From positions 1 to 64,000 of the forward strand of contig NW_017265157.1 of assembly GCF_001638985.1 (NCBI RefSeq): a stretch of 64,000 bases of DNA, written 5' to 3'. Every line of letters begins with the position of its first letter. Positions within the stretch are counted from its first letter, which is position 1. Under the pieces are notes generated by a model. The model was not told the origin of the DNA. It searched no databases and saw only the letters and a program-made list of their open reading frames with translations. This document shows positions 21,890 through 34,380 of the stretch, one piece after another. The position numbers and the translations under genes are program-made. The DNA comes from Phycomyces blakesleeanus NRRL 1555(-) (Eukaryota; Mucoromycota; Mucoromycetes; Mucorales; Phycomycetaceae).

Positions 21890-22100
21890 AGAATGAAAAA
21901 AAAACATAAGATATATAGAGAATAAAAAAAAGATAGGGCATATAGAGAAATAAAAAAATAGAAAGCATAGAGTATATAGAAAATAAAAAAAAACATAAGA
22001 TATATAGAAAATAAAAATAATAATATAGAATATATGGGAAATATAGAAAGCATAAAAAATATAGGGTATATAGAGCATATAAAGAATAAAAAATAAAAAA
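21890..22100. repeat. Degenerate ATATAGAGAATAAAAAA repeat
   Basis: Loose tandem copies of a 25-30-bp unit (ATATAGAGAATAAAAAAAG and variants) lie between the CACTA-1 left end and the stop of its transposase gene. CACTA-2 has the same kind of block at 27240-27475, so it is an ancestral part of the element. Confidence 0.6.
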
Positions 22101-22103
22101 AAG

Positions 22104-25100
22104 TTATAAAATAGAAAGGTTGCCCTTTGTAATGCGCATATTATTGTTGAAAACATAATAAGATGAAATTATGTAGAACTGATTTCCATTTGGTGGGTAT
22201 TGTATAAGGCCAACTTGATGACGAATATCATTGACACTTATTACTGCATATGTAGGTTGTGTTTGGCGACCTGTTGAGCTGTTTTGTGACCGCTGTTTGA
22301 CGATTGGTACAGATGAGTCGTGGGCAGCCGCGTCATGTTCCTTCATTACTTCAACAAAAGCAAGGAAACGAAGAGAGACAAGTGAATACTCATGCTGGAA
22401 AAAGAATATCACCACACTAACGAGCCAGCTGTAAACAATTATATTATGGTTGCTAAAGTAAAGAAATAAATATAATGTAAGTAACTTTTGATTTTATATT
22501 GAAAAATGATATATACTTACTTTCTGTAAGGACAGGTAAACATCATGTAATGATTACCGCGGCTTCTTTCATTTCTTCTTTGTTGATACATGCAAGATGA
22601 ATACACGGTCGGATTCATCCATAAACGACCAGCAACAACAATCGTAAAATCACCAATATTGGAAATCATCAAACCTGAAGTTCGTTGATAGTATCTAGTT
22701 AAGGCATCCTTCACACTAGGGCCGCTTACACCTTCCACCAAATCATCATTCAAATGAGCAAATCGATGAAATGGCTCCCACAACTGCGCACCACTAAAAT
22801 CATTAGGAAGATGCATATGACTTTCTCTACCATACGGCTTGGGCTGAATAAGATCAATTTCGTTCTGGATACTGATGGCCGTGTTGACATAGTTATGCAA
22901 TGTAAATCGCTCCACAAGAAAACTGGCATTACGGCCGCCCTTGCACTTAGACTTGATTAGCTTGGAAAAGACACCAATTACTCTCTCCATTGATCGAGTG
23001 GAGTAGCATCGAAGTGGACCTAGTTGCTTGACAATGAATGGTATATGCATAAGATAGTGCTGTACTGGTCTGAAGACACTATGATATATAGTCTTGTGCT
23101 AGACTTGTTGCGATAGATAGTGGTGCCAGTGTTTAAAATGTCTATTGTTGTTGTTATTATTATTTTTAAAAAAAAGGTTGTGATTAGTTTTATATAGTGT
23201 TAGAGGCATTATGACTTACACATCCATCTCATCCAGCAACTCCGAAGTCAGCGTCCATTGCAATGCCAGTGCACAACCTTTGACAAGTGACAACACCGCA
23301 GTTTTCACAGCCCTGTTTGATAAGAATGGGACAACAAGAGTGGGAACAATGTACAGAAGAAAGTCAAGCCAATCTACTGCACGAGTGCCGTCAATCTTGG
23401 AGAAGACATTATCAAAACTGCCTTGGAATGATACTGGTATATATGGTCTTGAACTTGTGATACAGTTGCCAATTGTCACAAGACTAGTTCTTGGTATGAA
23501 AAATGGGTATTCTGTGGTGGAAAAAGTATCATCCGGACGGATATAAAATTTTTTGTCTCCTTGGTAAGGGACACAGTGATCAAGTCGTAAATGTGCTTTC
23601 TGATTCCTTTTGCAACTAAATGAAGTTCATCCAGTGCAAAGAAGGAAGATCCGGAGAAGGTTGACAGTTCACTAAAGATGCTTGGCTGGTATATATTTTT
23701 TATCTATTATAAGCAATTATTTAGTACAAGAAAAAATCTAATTAAACTGTTATATACTTACAGGATTGCCAGTTTTGAAGTCTTCCAAAGGTTGCAAAGG
23801 AGCAGAACTATCTTCAAAGTACATTCTATGCCATCTGTTGTCTGGGGCTTTTCCCTTTGTTTTGCAGATTTGGCAACCAAACAAACTGGCATGTGAGCCA
23901 ATGTGCACCATGTCAGCCACAGCTGGGATGTCACCAGAAGCAAGCAACAAGTGGATCTTGGCATGGCAAACCTCAACTCCATTGCTCTTGATTATCAAGC
24001 CATGCACCTCAAGATCTTTTATTTTACTGATGATTGGCATCAGGAAAGAGTCCAAGTGGGTAGGCTTCTTGGGACCAGACAAGATTGTCAGATACAAGAG
24101 GTATTTATTTGTGTATCTAAGCTTTTTATTAGTAACTTTTTTTTGAAATTAATATATTAATTAATTTATTACCTTATTGACGGGTCAAGGTTAAATACAA
24201 CAGCATGAATGATGGTGTACAAACTCTTGCCCTTTTTTTGGTTAACAAAACCATTGGGCTATATACCAATGATAATATCATCAGGATTTGAGAACAAGCC
24301 TTGCTGCACCAACTGCTTGTAATTTTCACCATCGAAAATATTGGTGAGCGGACTAGCTACAGATTCCCAGTTAGCCCTATAATGAAGAAGTTCTCTTGTG
24401 GCTGGATCAGCCAGCATTTGAGAAAACATATCACCGACTGACATGAGCTTCATACTGGCAGCTGGTGTTTGACTTTGCTCAGTATCAGTCTTGTATAGCG
24501 GTTTGCCACAGTCAACACAAGATTCCTGATCGTCATTAATGCCATACAATTGGCAACCATTAGGACAGACATCACACTCATGGCCCTTGACACTTGACTT
24601 GGACTTGAGCAAAGCATCAACAGTTTTGCTGTGGCTGATCTTAACCTCAGGTTCTAAAAAAAAGAAACAACATCACTGCATGTTAGAAATTTGAAATTAA
24701 AGTGTAAGGTAACATAAATATTCTATTTTACCCAACATAATTTCATCGTGATCTAGAATGATTGTATTAACAAATCGGACAATGTCTCTGTAAGCTGCCC
24801 TGGAAATTCTGTGCTGAAGCACCAATTGAGAGAAATGAATACTCATCAACTCGCCCTTTGTAAAAGTATTTCTACCGATTATGCTGCTATCATAAATATG
24901 AGCTTCACCCTCGCTGTCCTCGAAACTACAACTGCACTTGTAAGAAATGACCTCGTCGATCTCTATTGCATTCACAGCATAATCTATAATGCATTATTAA
25001 ATGAGTATTCCAATCACTTATTAATAATTTTACACTGATTATTATTATCTGAATCGCTAACTAATCCATTATCGTCAATAATGTCATTTCTAATATCATT

Positions 25101-25283
25101 TTGCATTTCAACATCCTCTGCAATAGATTGTGAAATGATATTTGCTGACGCCAAGTTGTTTTCATGACCTCTCTTATGGTTCTGAAGCTGATGGTAAGTG
25201 TTGAACGACAGGACACATTGATTGCATTTGTGTGTTTGTGTAGATAATCTATCTCTCTGCTGATTGATGTTGGAGGAAGACAT
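22104..25283 (-). pseudogene. CACTA-1 Tnp2-like transposase (inactive)
   Basis: It is collinear with the intact CACTA-2 gene exon by exon: N-terminal C2H2 finger (KCNQC...HKRGH), the HECDVCPNGC cluster, the SGPKKPTHLDSF and ASGDIPAVADM core, and the ERVIGVFSKLIKSK region near the C-terminus. It is broken by TAG at 24259-24261. The next codons read PNG where CACTA-2 has TDG, so a likely catalytic Asp is lost. A frameshift lies at the homopolymer run near 23550, and the exon 1 donor is altered (CAGATAAT for CAGGTAAT). Confidence 0.85.
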
Positions 25284-25499
25284 ATTGGTTGCTTTGGTAA
25301 GTATTTAGTATATAAAATGAAACTGTAAAAAAGATTCTGGTTATATCTGCACAACATAAAAAGAGCTTTATATACTCTTTATCTCAGGACACTTTGTTTA
25401 TTTTCTTTTATTTTATTTCTTGCAATGATATCACAACAATAAAAATGATGATGATATTAGCTAAAAACATCTTGATCAATAATGACAACAAGTATTATA

Positions 25500-26844
25500 C
25501 ACTCCCAAAACTGAAATCACCAACAGAATCTTTGATTTCTACCCCCGAATAAACCATACATCAACTTCATTATGCTATATCCTCTCAAGAAGTTGACAAA
25601 ATAAAACCAAACATTGTGTTGTTATAGAGAAATGTATATATATTATAGAATAAAAATAAAAAAATAAGGTTTAATATACGGTATGATCACCATGAGCTTT
25701 TATGACTGCTTTAACTCTGTCAGGCATACTTGCCACAAGAGTTTGCAGAACTCCAGGGTCAAGCAACTCCCATTCCTAAAGAATACAGGTCTTCAGCTCT
25801 TGCACATTGTTAATAGAGGCCTTTCTCTCTTGAACCTTGGCTTTTAGGGCATGCCAGACATGCTCAATTGGGTTCAAATCTGGACTTTGCAATGGCCAGT
25901 AGTCAAATCGTTTAATCTCCCAACAGTTTTTCCACCACGTTGTGTAGGACCCAGTATGACAGCTAGCACCATCTTCTTGGAATGTGAATATAATGTCATG
26001 TTCTTTATTCAATTTTTTGTACCAGGGATTGAAGTCCTTAGACAGACAATTGACGTATGAATCTTGGTCTACAGATCCTTTGATAAATGATAATAGCCCA
26101 ATGCCACCAGCCCAGAAACAACCCCATACTATCACGGAACCTTTTCCATACTTTTCTGTTGTTAGTGTATGGCGTTCCTGGTGCCTCTCCCCTTGTTTAC
26201 GAATTACGGATGGGTCAGAATCATTGCCTTTTACCATGAACCTCGACTCATCTGACCACACCACTCTGCTCCAGTCTTCGATACTAAAACTGGCCCTAGC
26301 TCTAGCCCAACGCAACCAATTCTTTTTCTGCTCATGGGTTAACTTTGGTTTAGATACAGGGGTGTAAGAACCAAAGCCTTTTGCTCATAGGTATTGGATA
26401 ACTGTCTGTCTACAGACAATAATGTCAGCAGCTCCCAAATTTGCCTGGTGGTATCCATAACTCTCAAAGGATTACATCTCACACTCAAACAAAGACTTGT
26501 AACGTCTGTTACACTAAGTTTCTTTGGTCTCCCAGGTCTGGTCTTTGTCTTGGCTGTTCCAGTAGTCTCCCAGCGCTTTATTGTATCGAGAACTGTAGTT
26601 CTAGGAATGTTCATACGGTTTGCAATGTCAGTTAGAGTATGATCGGCTTTTGAGAGCCAAACAATGCCTCCATGCTCAAAATCTGACAGCTCACATCTGG
26701 AGGGAGTAGTTTTAATTCTTTTATTACTTTTCGACATTGATGGTTAAGTTTGAGGTAAAGGTGTGAGGAAGAGAAAGGTAAAGAATATTATAAAAAAAGC
26801 AGCATGAAAAATTTGGTTCATTGATGATTTTTATTGTCGGAGTG
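25500..26844 (-). mobile_element. Tc1-a: Tc1/mariner element
   Basis: The 1345-bp element is flanked by TA (25498-25499 and 26845-26846), with imperfect inverted ends starting CACTCC (outer left CACTCCCAAAACTGAAATCA, outer right on minus CACTCCGACAATAAAAATCA). It interrupts the intergenic region of CACTA-1. A second copy is at 43632-44979 in the opposite orientation. Confidence 0.9.
25671..26737 (-). pseudogene. Tc1/mariner transposase (Tc1-a copy)
   Basis: It starts MSKSNKRIKTTPSRCELSD with paired helix-turn-helix regions (DIANRMNIPRTTV) and a GRPKKLS hook. The DDE core shows VVWSDESRF, FQEDGASCHTG and SPDLNPIEHVWHALK, with about 35 residues between the last Asp and Glu. A small deletion near 26465 shifts frame after SVRCNP, and the original frame resumes by 26315. 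A TAG at 25776-25778 stands where Tc1-b has CAG. The end, by comparison with Tc1-b, is TAA at 25671-25673. Confidence 0.88.
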
Positions 26845-26849
26845 TATAA

Positions 26850-27478
26850 CACTACGGCGGGATGAATGGCAGTTGGGCCGAAAGTAGGCACATAACTGCC
26901 ATTTTTTTGGTCGAAACCCAATAAAATCTCCGCCGTTTGTTGTAAGATGGTAATGTCATTCGTAGCAATTTAAAAAAGTAACATGAAAACACTTTTTTTG
27001 TTGCTGTACAATATTTTCAATACTGTAAAAAATGTTTGTAAGTTGTAATGACCACTTTGAGTATTGAAATATATGTTTTATTGAATATCAAAGATGTCAA
27101 CAATTATTAAGATTAATAATTTTTGGAATGTGTGAACGAAATGGTAACATAACTGCCATTTTTTTATTTTTTAAACTACGTTCTTTTTTTTTTTAGATAT
27201 TCTTTTTATCTTGATGAATTGGCAATTTGATTTTATTTAAATCGCGTAATGGCGTATAGAGCATATAGGGAATGAAGAGAAAAGCATAAGGTGTATAGAG
27301 AATAGAAAAAAAACTGGAGTATATAAAGAAGAAAAGAAAGATGGGGCATATAGAGATTAAAAAAACATAAGAAATAGAGAAAATTAAAAAAAGAATATAA
27401 GATACAAGGATGATATAAAAAATATAAAAGATATAAGGATATAGAGCATATAGAAAAATAAGATAAAAATAAAAAGGA
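26850..27478. repeat. CACTA-2 left subterminal region
   Basis: It holds the TIR, a GGCAGTTGGGCC...CATAACTGCCATTTTTT inverted motif pair (near 26869 and 26891), another ACATAACTGCCATTTTT at about 27148, and a degenerate tandem repeat (27240-27475). The same layout occurs at the CACTA-1 left end. Repeated subterminal motifs are the usual binding sites of CACTA accessory proteins. Confidence 0.6.
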
Positions 27479-30400
27479 TTACAGAATGGAAAGATTGTCT
27501 TTAGTAATGCGCATGTTGTTGTTAAAGATATAATAGGGCGCGATTACATAAAACTGGTTTCCATTCGGTGGGTATTGGACCAGACCAACTTGATGACAAA
27601 TGTCATTTACACTTATAACTGCATAAGTCGGTTGCGTTTGGTGGCCTAGTGTACGGGTGCTTTGTGACCGTTGTTTGACAATAGGTACTGATGAGTCATG
27701 ACCAGCCGCGTCATGTTCCTTCATGACCTCCACGAAAGCAAGAAAGTGTGGGAAGCCATAGAAATCTACATGCTGAAAGTAGAACTGTACTGTACCGACG
27801 AGCCAGCTGTGAACAATTACATTACGGTTGCTAAAATAAATAAATAAATAGAATGTAAGCAACTTTTGATTGTATATCGAAAAATATTATACTTACTTTC
27901 TATAGGGGCAAGTAAACATCACGTAATGGTTGCCACGGCTGGTCTCGTTTTTCTTTCTTCGGTACATGCATGAGGAATATACAGTCGAGTCCATCCACAG
28001 ACGTGCAGCTACAACAACAACAGAGTCACCAAACTCGTGGCCAGTCAAGCCTGTTGTTCTCTGGTAGTATTTCAATAAAGCTTCCTTCACACTAGGGCTG
28101 CCTACACCTTCCACCGAATCATCATTCAAATTAACAAACTGATGAAACAGCTCCCACAACTGCGCACCACTAGGATCATTAGGAAGGTCCATGTAGCTCT
28201 CTCTTCCATATGGCTTTGGCCGAATGAGGTTGATTTCATCACAGATGCTGATTGCCGTGCTGGTATAATTGTGAATCGCAAATCGCTCGACGAGAAAACT
28301 GGCGTTTTGGCCACCCTTTGATTTGGACTTAATCAATTTCGAGAAGACGCCAATTACTCTCTCCATTGAGCGAGTGGAGTAGCATTGCAGGGGGCCTTGC
28401 TGCTTGATGATATAGGGTATATGGACCAGGTAATGTTGCACTGGTCGGAAAACACTACGAGACAGGGTATTATTCTGGACTTGTTGGTATAAAACCGAGT
28501 GCCAGTGCTTGAAGTATCTATTGTTAATATTTAAAAAATGGTAACAATCAGCTATTTGTAATGATAATATATGAGACGTATAATAACTTACGACTCCATC
28601 TCATCAAGCAATTCTGATGTCAACGTCCATTGCAAGGCAAGCGTGCAACCTTTCACGAGAGATAATAGAGCTGTTTTAACAGCCCTATTTGGTAAATAAG
28701 GCACGACCAAAGTGGGGACAAGGTATAAGAGAAAGTCAAGCCAGTCCACTGCGCGAGTACCATCGATCTTGGCAAATACGTTGTCGAAACTGCCTTGAAA
28801 TGAGGTGGGTATATATTTTCGTGAGCTGGTGATACAGTTTCCGATTGTTACAAGGTCTGCTCTTGGTATATGAAAAGGGTATTCGGTGGTATTGAGGGTA
28901 TTGTCTGGATGGGTATAATAAAATTTGGTTTCCTTTGTGAGGGTGACGGTAATCAGGTCATACACAAGCTTTCCAATCCCTCTTGCAATTAAATGAAGTT
29001 CATCTAATGCAAAAAATGATGATTCAGAGAAGGCTGAGAGTTGGGTATATATGCTCAGCTGGTATATGTTCTTCAACTATTACAAGCAGTTATTTAGTAT
29101 GAAAAAAAGATGGCTAATTGAACATTTGTATACTTACAGGGTTGCCTACTTTGAAGTCTTCCAAAGGTCTTAACCGGGCGGAAATGTCATCAAAGTACAT
29201 GCCATGCCGTCTGTTAGTAGGGCATTTGCCTTTGGTCTCACAAAAACGGCAACCAAATAAACTTGTATGGGAACCAATGTGGGCCATATCAGCTACAGCT
29301 GGAATATCGCCAGAAGCAAGCAGAAGATAGACCTTGGATCTGCAAAGCTCCACTCCATTGTGCTTGACAACCAAGCCATGTGCCTCAAGATCTCGCAATT
29401 CATTGATGATGGGTATAAGAAAGGAGTCCAAATGAGTTGACTTCTTGGGGCCAGGCAAGATTGCCAGTTGCAAAAGGTATTTGTTGGTATATCTAAGTAT
29501 TTTATTAGTAATTTTTTTTTAAAAAAAAATGTAATAATAATAATAAATAGTAATAAATTAATTAATTACCTGATGGATGGGTCTAGGTTGAATATTATGC
29601 AATAGATGATGGTATATGAGTTTTTGTCTTTCTTTTGATTGACAAACCCATCGGTATAAAGCCCAATGGCAATATCATCGGGATTGGAGAACAGGCCCTG
29701 CTGCACCAACTGCTTGTAATTGTCACCATCAAAAATGTCGGTTAGCTGACCAGCTACAGATTCCCGGTTTGCTCTGTAACAGAGGAGTTCTCTTGTGGCT
29801 GGATCTGCCAACATTTGAGAAAGCATATCCCCAACTGACATAAGTTTCATACTGGCGGCTGGTGTCTGACTTTGATCGGGATCAGTCTTGTATCGCGGTT
29901 TGCCGCAGTCAACACAAGATTCCTGGTCGTCATTAATGCCATACAATCGACAACCACTAGAGCAGACATCATACTCATGGCCCTTGACACTTGACTTTGA
30001 CTTGAGCAAAGCATCAACAGTTTCGCCATGACTGATCTTAGCCCCAGGTTCTAAAAAAAAACGATATCACTACATGTTAGTGATCTGGAATTAAAGTACA
30101 AGGTAACAGAAAATATAATATTTTACCCATCATTATATCGTCATGGTCTCGGATGACAGTGTTTATAAATTGAACAATGTCTCTATATGCTGCTCTAGCA
30201 ATTCTATGCTGTAGCATCAATTGAGACAGATGAATACTCATCAACTCGGCCTTGGTAAAAGTATTTGTACTGATTCGGCTGCTGTCATAAATGTGAGCTT
30301 CACCCTCACTGTCCTCAAAATTACATGCGCACTTACATGAAATAGTATTATCAAGCTCCATAGACTCCATAGTATATTCTGTAATACATTATTTAGTGAT

Positions 30401-30670
30401 TGGAAAATAAATAATACAATTACAGCTCTTTTCATTACCTGAATTGCTAACAGATTCATCTTCATTACTAGTATCATTTTCGTCATGGTACATGTCAACA
30501 TCATCCAGAATAGACTGGTCAATTTCAGTCATTGTTGCTGAATCTCCTCTGTGAATTCTCTTGTGGTTTTGCAGCTTCTGGTAGTTATCAAAAAACAAGA
30601 CACATTGATCACATTGGTATTGCTGTGTAGATATTCTATCTTTCTGCTGGCTGGCGTTAGAAGAAGACAT
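27479..30670 (-). CDS. CACTA-2 Tnp2-like transposase (seven exons)
   Basis: Exons at 30670-30439, 30378-30127, 30050-29570, 29492-29138, 29058-28592, 28517-27897 and 27830-27479 join in phase through GT-AG introns to a 919-codon frame. The exon 1 product has a C2H2 finger (CDQC...HKRIH, residues about 18-38) and an acidic stretch. Exon 3 has a Cys cluster (YDVCSSGCRLYG, SCVDCGKP) and LYTDGFVNQKK, a candidate catalytic Asp. Exon 4 has GPKKSTHLDSFL and ASGDIPAVADMAH, the Tnp2 core. Exon 6 has a DUF4218-like ERVIGVFSKLIKSKSKGG. It is expected to cut the element out and reinsert it. Boundaries are supported by the CACTA-1 relic. Confidence 0.88.
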
Positions 30671-32109
30671 ATTGGTTGGGTTGGTACGTATGTAATATAT
30701 AAAATAAAGCTGCGAAGAGGATTTTGGTGCTATTTATTAAATGTAAAAGACATCTTTATATACTCTTTATTTTTTAACCAAAATGCTTGCAGCTCTTTTT
30801 CTTTTTCTCTCTCATAATGATGATATAGCAATGATTACAGTAATGTCAATGCTAGGTGAAACACCTGTCAGTAAATAATTCCCGTGGTTGGAAAGATTCT
30901 TCTTCATTAATAATTATGATGTAAGTTAAAATACTTCTTGGTTGACAAGGGGGTACCATTAAAAGAGCACCGGTGAAACAGACACGTACTCTTTACTTGT
31001 GAGCGATTAGACATTCTTTGGGCTTTATAAAGAGGTATATGTATATTTAGGATAATTAATGACCAAATAATTTATGTTTTTTTTTAAATAAATTATCAAT
31101 TACTCTCTAATACCAAAGGCAAAGAAAAACAGCCTTCTAATAATTAACAGTTAAAAAAAAGTAGTACTGTCTAAACACATTGGTAGAAAAGACATATTTA
31201 TATTATCTGTGTTGTACTAATAATATTTTTGAGATAGTGAATATATATTTAGCTAATAGCATTATTTTCTTGTTTATGTATAAAACTTAAAGAAATAGAT
31301 ATAGATAATGAGGGCTATAGTCTGATACTCTTTTACTGACATCATCAAGATAAGCACTACTGATCGAAAGGGGTGTTAATTGAAAGTGCCGATGTGAGTT
31401 AAAGCACACCTTTTTCAAAAATGTATGGTTTCAGTCAAAAATGCCCCTTGGTAAATAATAGTAATGACAGTTAAAATTATTTTTACCTTTGATGACAGCA
31501 TCAATCAAAACGCGTTTTAGTCGATAATGATAATAAGTATGATATGAACTTGAGTATCATAACATTTACTTTAATGTTGATAAAAAGGGGCTAATTAACT
31601 ATATGATGTTCAGATGTTATATAGCTACTGTAGAGTATATTTAAAGTTATAATTTTAACTGGTACAGGGTTTTGTCATCGAGAACTTTAACCAAATTTCA
31701 TGCTATATCTGCAATATGTATAGAGTTATATTATTATATCATATACTTTAAAACGTTTAATATGTAGACGGTGCAAAGTATGAACATTTATACATATAAT
31801 ATTGATTTAAAGTCTAATTCATTTTATCTTTATATTTCTTACAGTTTTGTTGTGTCGACACAAAAAGACTGTATCATGTTCACATGAGCTACTGCAGACA
31901 GGTGCAGACAGGTGCATACAAGTGCATAAGCATCCCTTCTTTTATATGTTTTGTTTGTACATCTGTCTGTATCTTTTTCATATAAATAGCTATCAATTGC
32001 TTGTAATAAATTGTTGCCTTTCTCAAACTCAAATCGCTCTTATTCTACTTGTCTAAACTATCACCTTTTCTTTTCAACTCACTGCTTATAGCTAAAAAAA
32101 AACTTAAAC
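30671..32109. promoter_or_regulatory. Divergent intergenic region of CACTA-2
   Basis: This 1.44-kb AT-rich spacer separates the starts of the two CACTA-2 genes and must hold both promoters. CACTA-1 keeps related sequence on either side of its insertions (25284-25499 and 34404-34701), for example around ATAACATTTACTT. No specific promoter box is called. Confidence 0.45.
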
Positions 32110-33140
32110 ATGTCCGATATTAACACAACTCTCCTCAACTCAATTCAAAAGATTGAGGTTGATCTTGCTGAAATCAAGCAAGCATTGCGCGAGCTTCAAA
32201 GGCAATTCAGCAATCAATTTGCGCCAGCAGTCAGTGCGGAAGATCTAACTACAATGCAACAAAGCATTATTGAGCAGAGTTGTAAGTCATATATATTCTG
32301 TGCTTAGATGTTTATTTACTTTATTAATATTGTCATACATTTTTTGTAGCTCTTGAGCGCATTGCCAAGTCTGTGAAAAGAGCCCAGCTCACAGAGTACC
32401 CTGATCAGCTCGGTAAGCGAGTAATCAATACTGGCGGCGAGTTCAAAGGAAAAAACGAAGCACAAAAATACAATCTGTTGCTTCAGATTCTTTACGAGCA
32501 GGACTGGAAGGCGCACTGCAAAGAAGTTCCACAAGGGCAGCCTTTGCCCCCATTAGTCCCTCTTTCAGACCATGATTTGACAGTAAAAAGACTGCATCTC
32601 AAAACATTAGGCTGTACGGTAAAGCATGATATCATTGACAAAGACTATCCTGCGGCCTCAAAAGAATGGAAGAATATCCCAGAGAAAAACAGGGAATACT
32701 ACATGATGCATTTGGAGAGGTTGGCGAAGAATGGTGGATTGCACATCCACCAATGTAAAAGAATGTGGTGTGCAAGAAGCCTTCTTCGGGAAAGCTTCAA
32801 GAGCGACAACCAGACGCACAAGAGAAGAATGGCAGAGAAGAACAAAGTAAGTTTATCAATTAACAAATCTATATATTGTAAACTTTAATTAACATCGTTT
32901 CCTTTTATTATGCTATAGACACAGCGAGACATAAGTGATTCTTCGCTTTCTTCTCCTGATATGTCAGAAACTGGTGATGTTGAGTCGCCCATAATGGCAG
33001 ATGTGCTGTAAGTTACCATTGTTGCTTTTTCTCATGCGCTGTTAATACAAAACTAATATAAACTTCTTACTCTTTTATGTAGGTCTCCTCCACCCACAGC
33101 AAGTGTCGAGCCTGCTCGCAAGAGAAGCCGAAGATCGTAG
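32110..33140 (+). CDS. CACTA-2 second protein, family not recognised
   Basis: Exons 32110-32281, 32350-32846, 32919-33007 and 33083-33140 join in phase (GT-AG introns of 68, 72 and 75 nt) to 271 codons. The N-terminus (about 1-55) is a heptad-like coiled coil with alternating Leu/Ile. The middle contains GKNEAQKYNLLLQIL and KEWKNIPEKNREYYM. A Lys/Arg-rich stretch follows, then an acidic Ser segment, and the tail RKRSRR could be a nuclear signal. CACTA-1 has a broken copy (34702-43341). By position it may play the role of the TnpA-like end-binding protein of plant CACTA elements; that is inference, as no known domain is visible. Confidence 0.78.
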
Positions 33141-34149
33141 TTTGGCTGCTGTGATTGGCCGAGTTTGATTTTTTTAGTCTGTCTTTAGTACATTTTTTTT
33201 CTTATCTCGTCATTTTTCTTTTTATGTTTTTTATTCCTTTTTTCTTTCATATAAAAAATTTATCGACCTCTTTCATATGATTGCTAATGTTGTGATTACA
33301 AGAATTTGAAGCTAATGTACAGCATCTACAATTCTGCTACATTCAAATATAAAAGGAAACAGTATATAGCCTTTTTTTTGGGAAAAAAATTAATAGTAAT
33401 ATTTTTGTACTGATATATTATACTTGGGAGTCGTTCTATTATATGTAAGTATATTGAGTAGAATAAACACGTTAAGCTTTCTAACAAGATGCTCATTCCG
33501 GTTGTATGAATCAGATTCGAATTAGCTTCATGTTACATGACTTGAATCTTTGCTCAAGTTTTTCTTCTTCTATGATAACGACTTTCTATAGTGCTTATGT
33601 TTTATTGCTTTTCTTATATATAGATCTTAAATATTAATACATTCTTTAATATATATATATATTCTTAGAGTAAATGCTTATTTTACTGAACAAGTAAGCA
33701 TATTATATAAAGGTAAGCATTATAATAATATTATATCTATTTATTTATTTTAAGTTTTTTCTCTAATATTAGTATATTTGTAGAAATCGGTAAAAAATAA
33801 TAAGTGCTATCTAAGATATATTAGAATACCCAAAGTATATGAAATACAATTTGAATAGTAGTGTTTTACTGCATACGTTTTGCAGTAGCTAAACAGAACC
33901 ATTTTTTATTGCGAGTGGCTGATGGAATTGTTTTTTCATTATTACTATTATTATTATCATTTTCATTTAATAAAACATGCATTGAAATAAAGATTCAATT
34001 CAATTAAACCCGATTCAATATTGTATAATAAAAAACAGACCATTCTGTTAAAGCTGCAAAGGAAAAACAAGAGGTTGTGCTAGAATTGAAAGCAATAGAA
34101 CAAAAGAAAGAATGTAATAGAGGAAAGGAAGGACGCTTGATTTTTTTTT

Positions 34150-34380
34150 TGAAAAATGGTAACAGTGCCTGTTTTGGCTTTTTACATAATAAATAACTGC
34201 CATTTTTTATTATGAAAAAAATGGTAACAGTGCTTGTTTTGGCTTTTTACATAATAAATAACTGCCATTTTTTACTATGTAAAAAATGGTAACAGTGCCT
34301 GTTTTGGCCTTATACAGAGTCATAACTGCCATTTTTTATTAAGTAAAAAATGGCAGTTATGTTACCAAAGTGGTAACATG
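34150..34380. repeat. CACTA-2 right subterminal tandem repeats
   Basis: There are three near-identical copies of a unit of about 60-66 bp holding GGTAACAGTGCCTGTTTTGG and AATAACTGCCATTTTTTA. An inverted arm, AAATGGCAGTTATGTTACC, follows, then the TIR. The same short motifs occur at the left end and in CACTA-1 (45750-45850), so they are likely protein-binding sites for transposition. Confidence 0.8.

Noticed and set aside
34150..34380. CRISPR-like repeat array
   Set aside because: The repeats are near-identical tandem units of about 60-66 bp without unique spacers, located at a transposon end in a eukaryotic genome.
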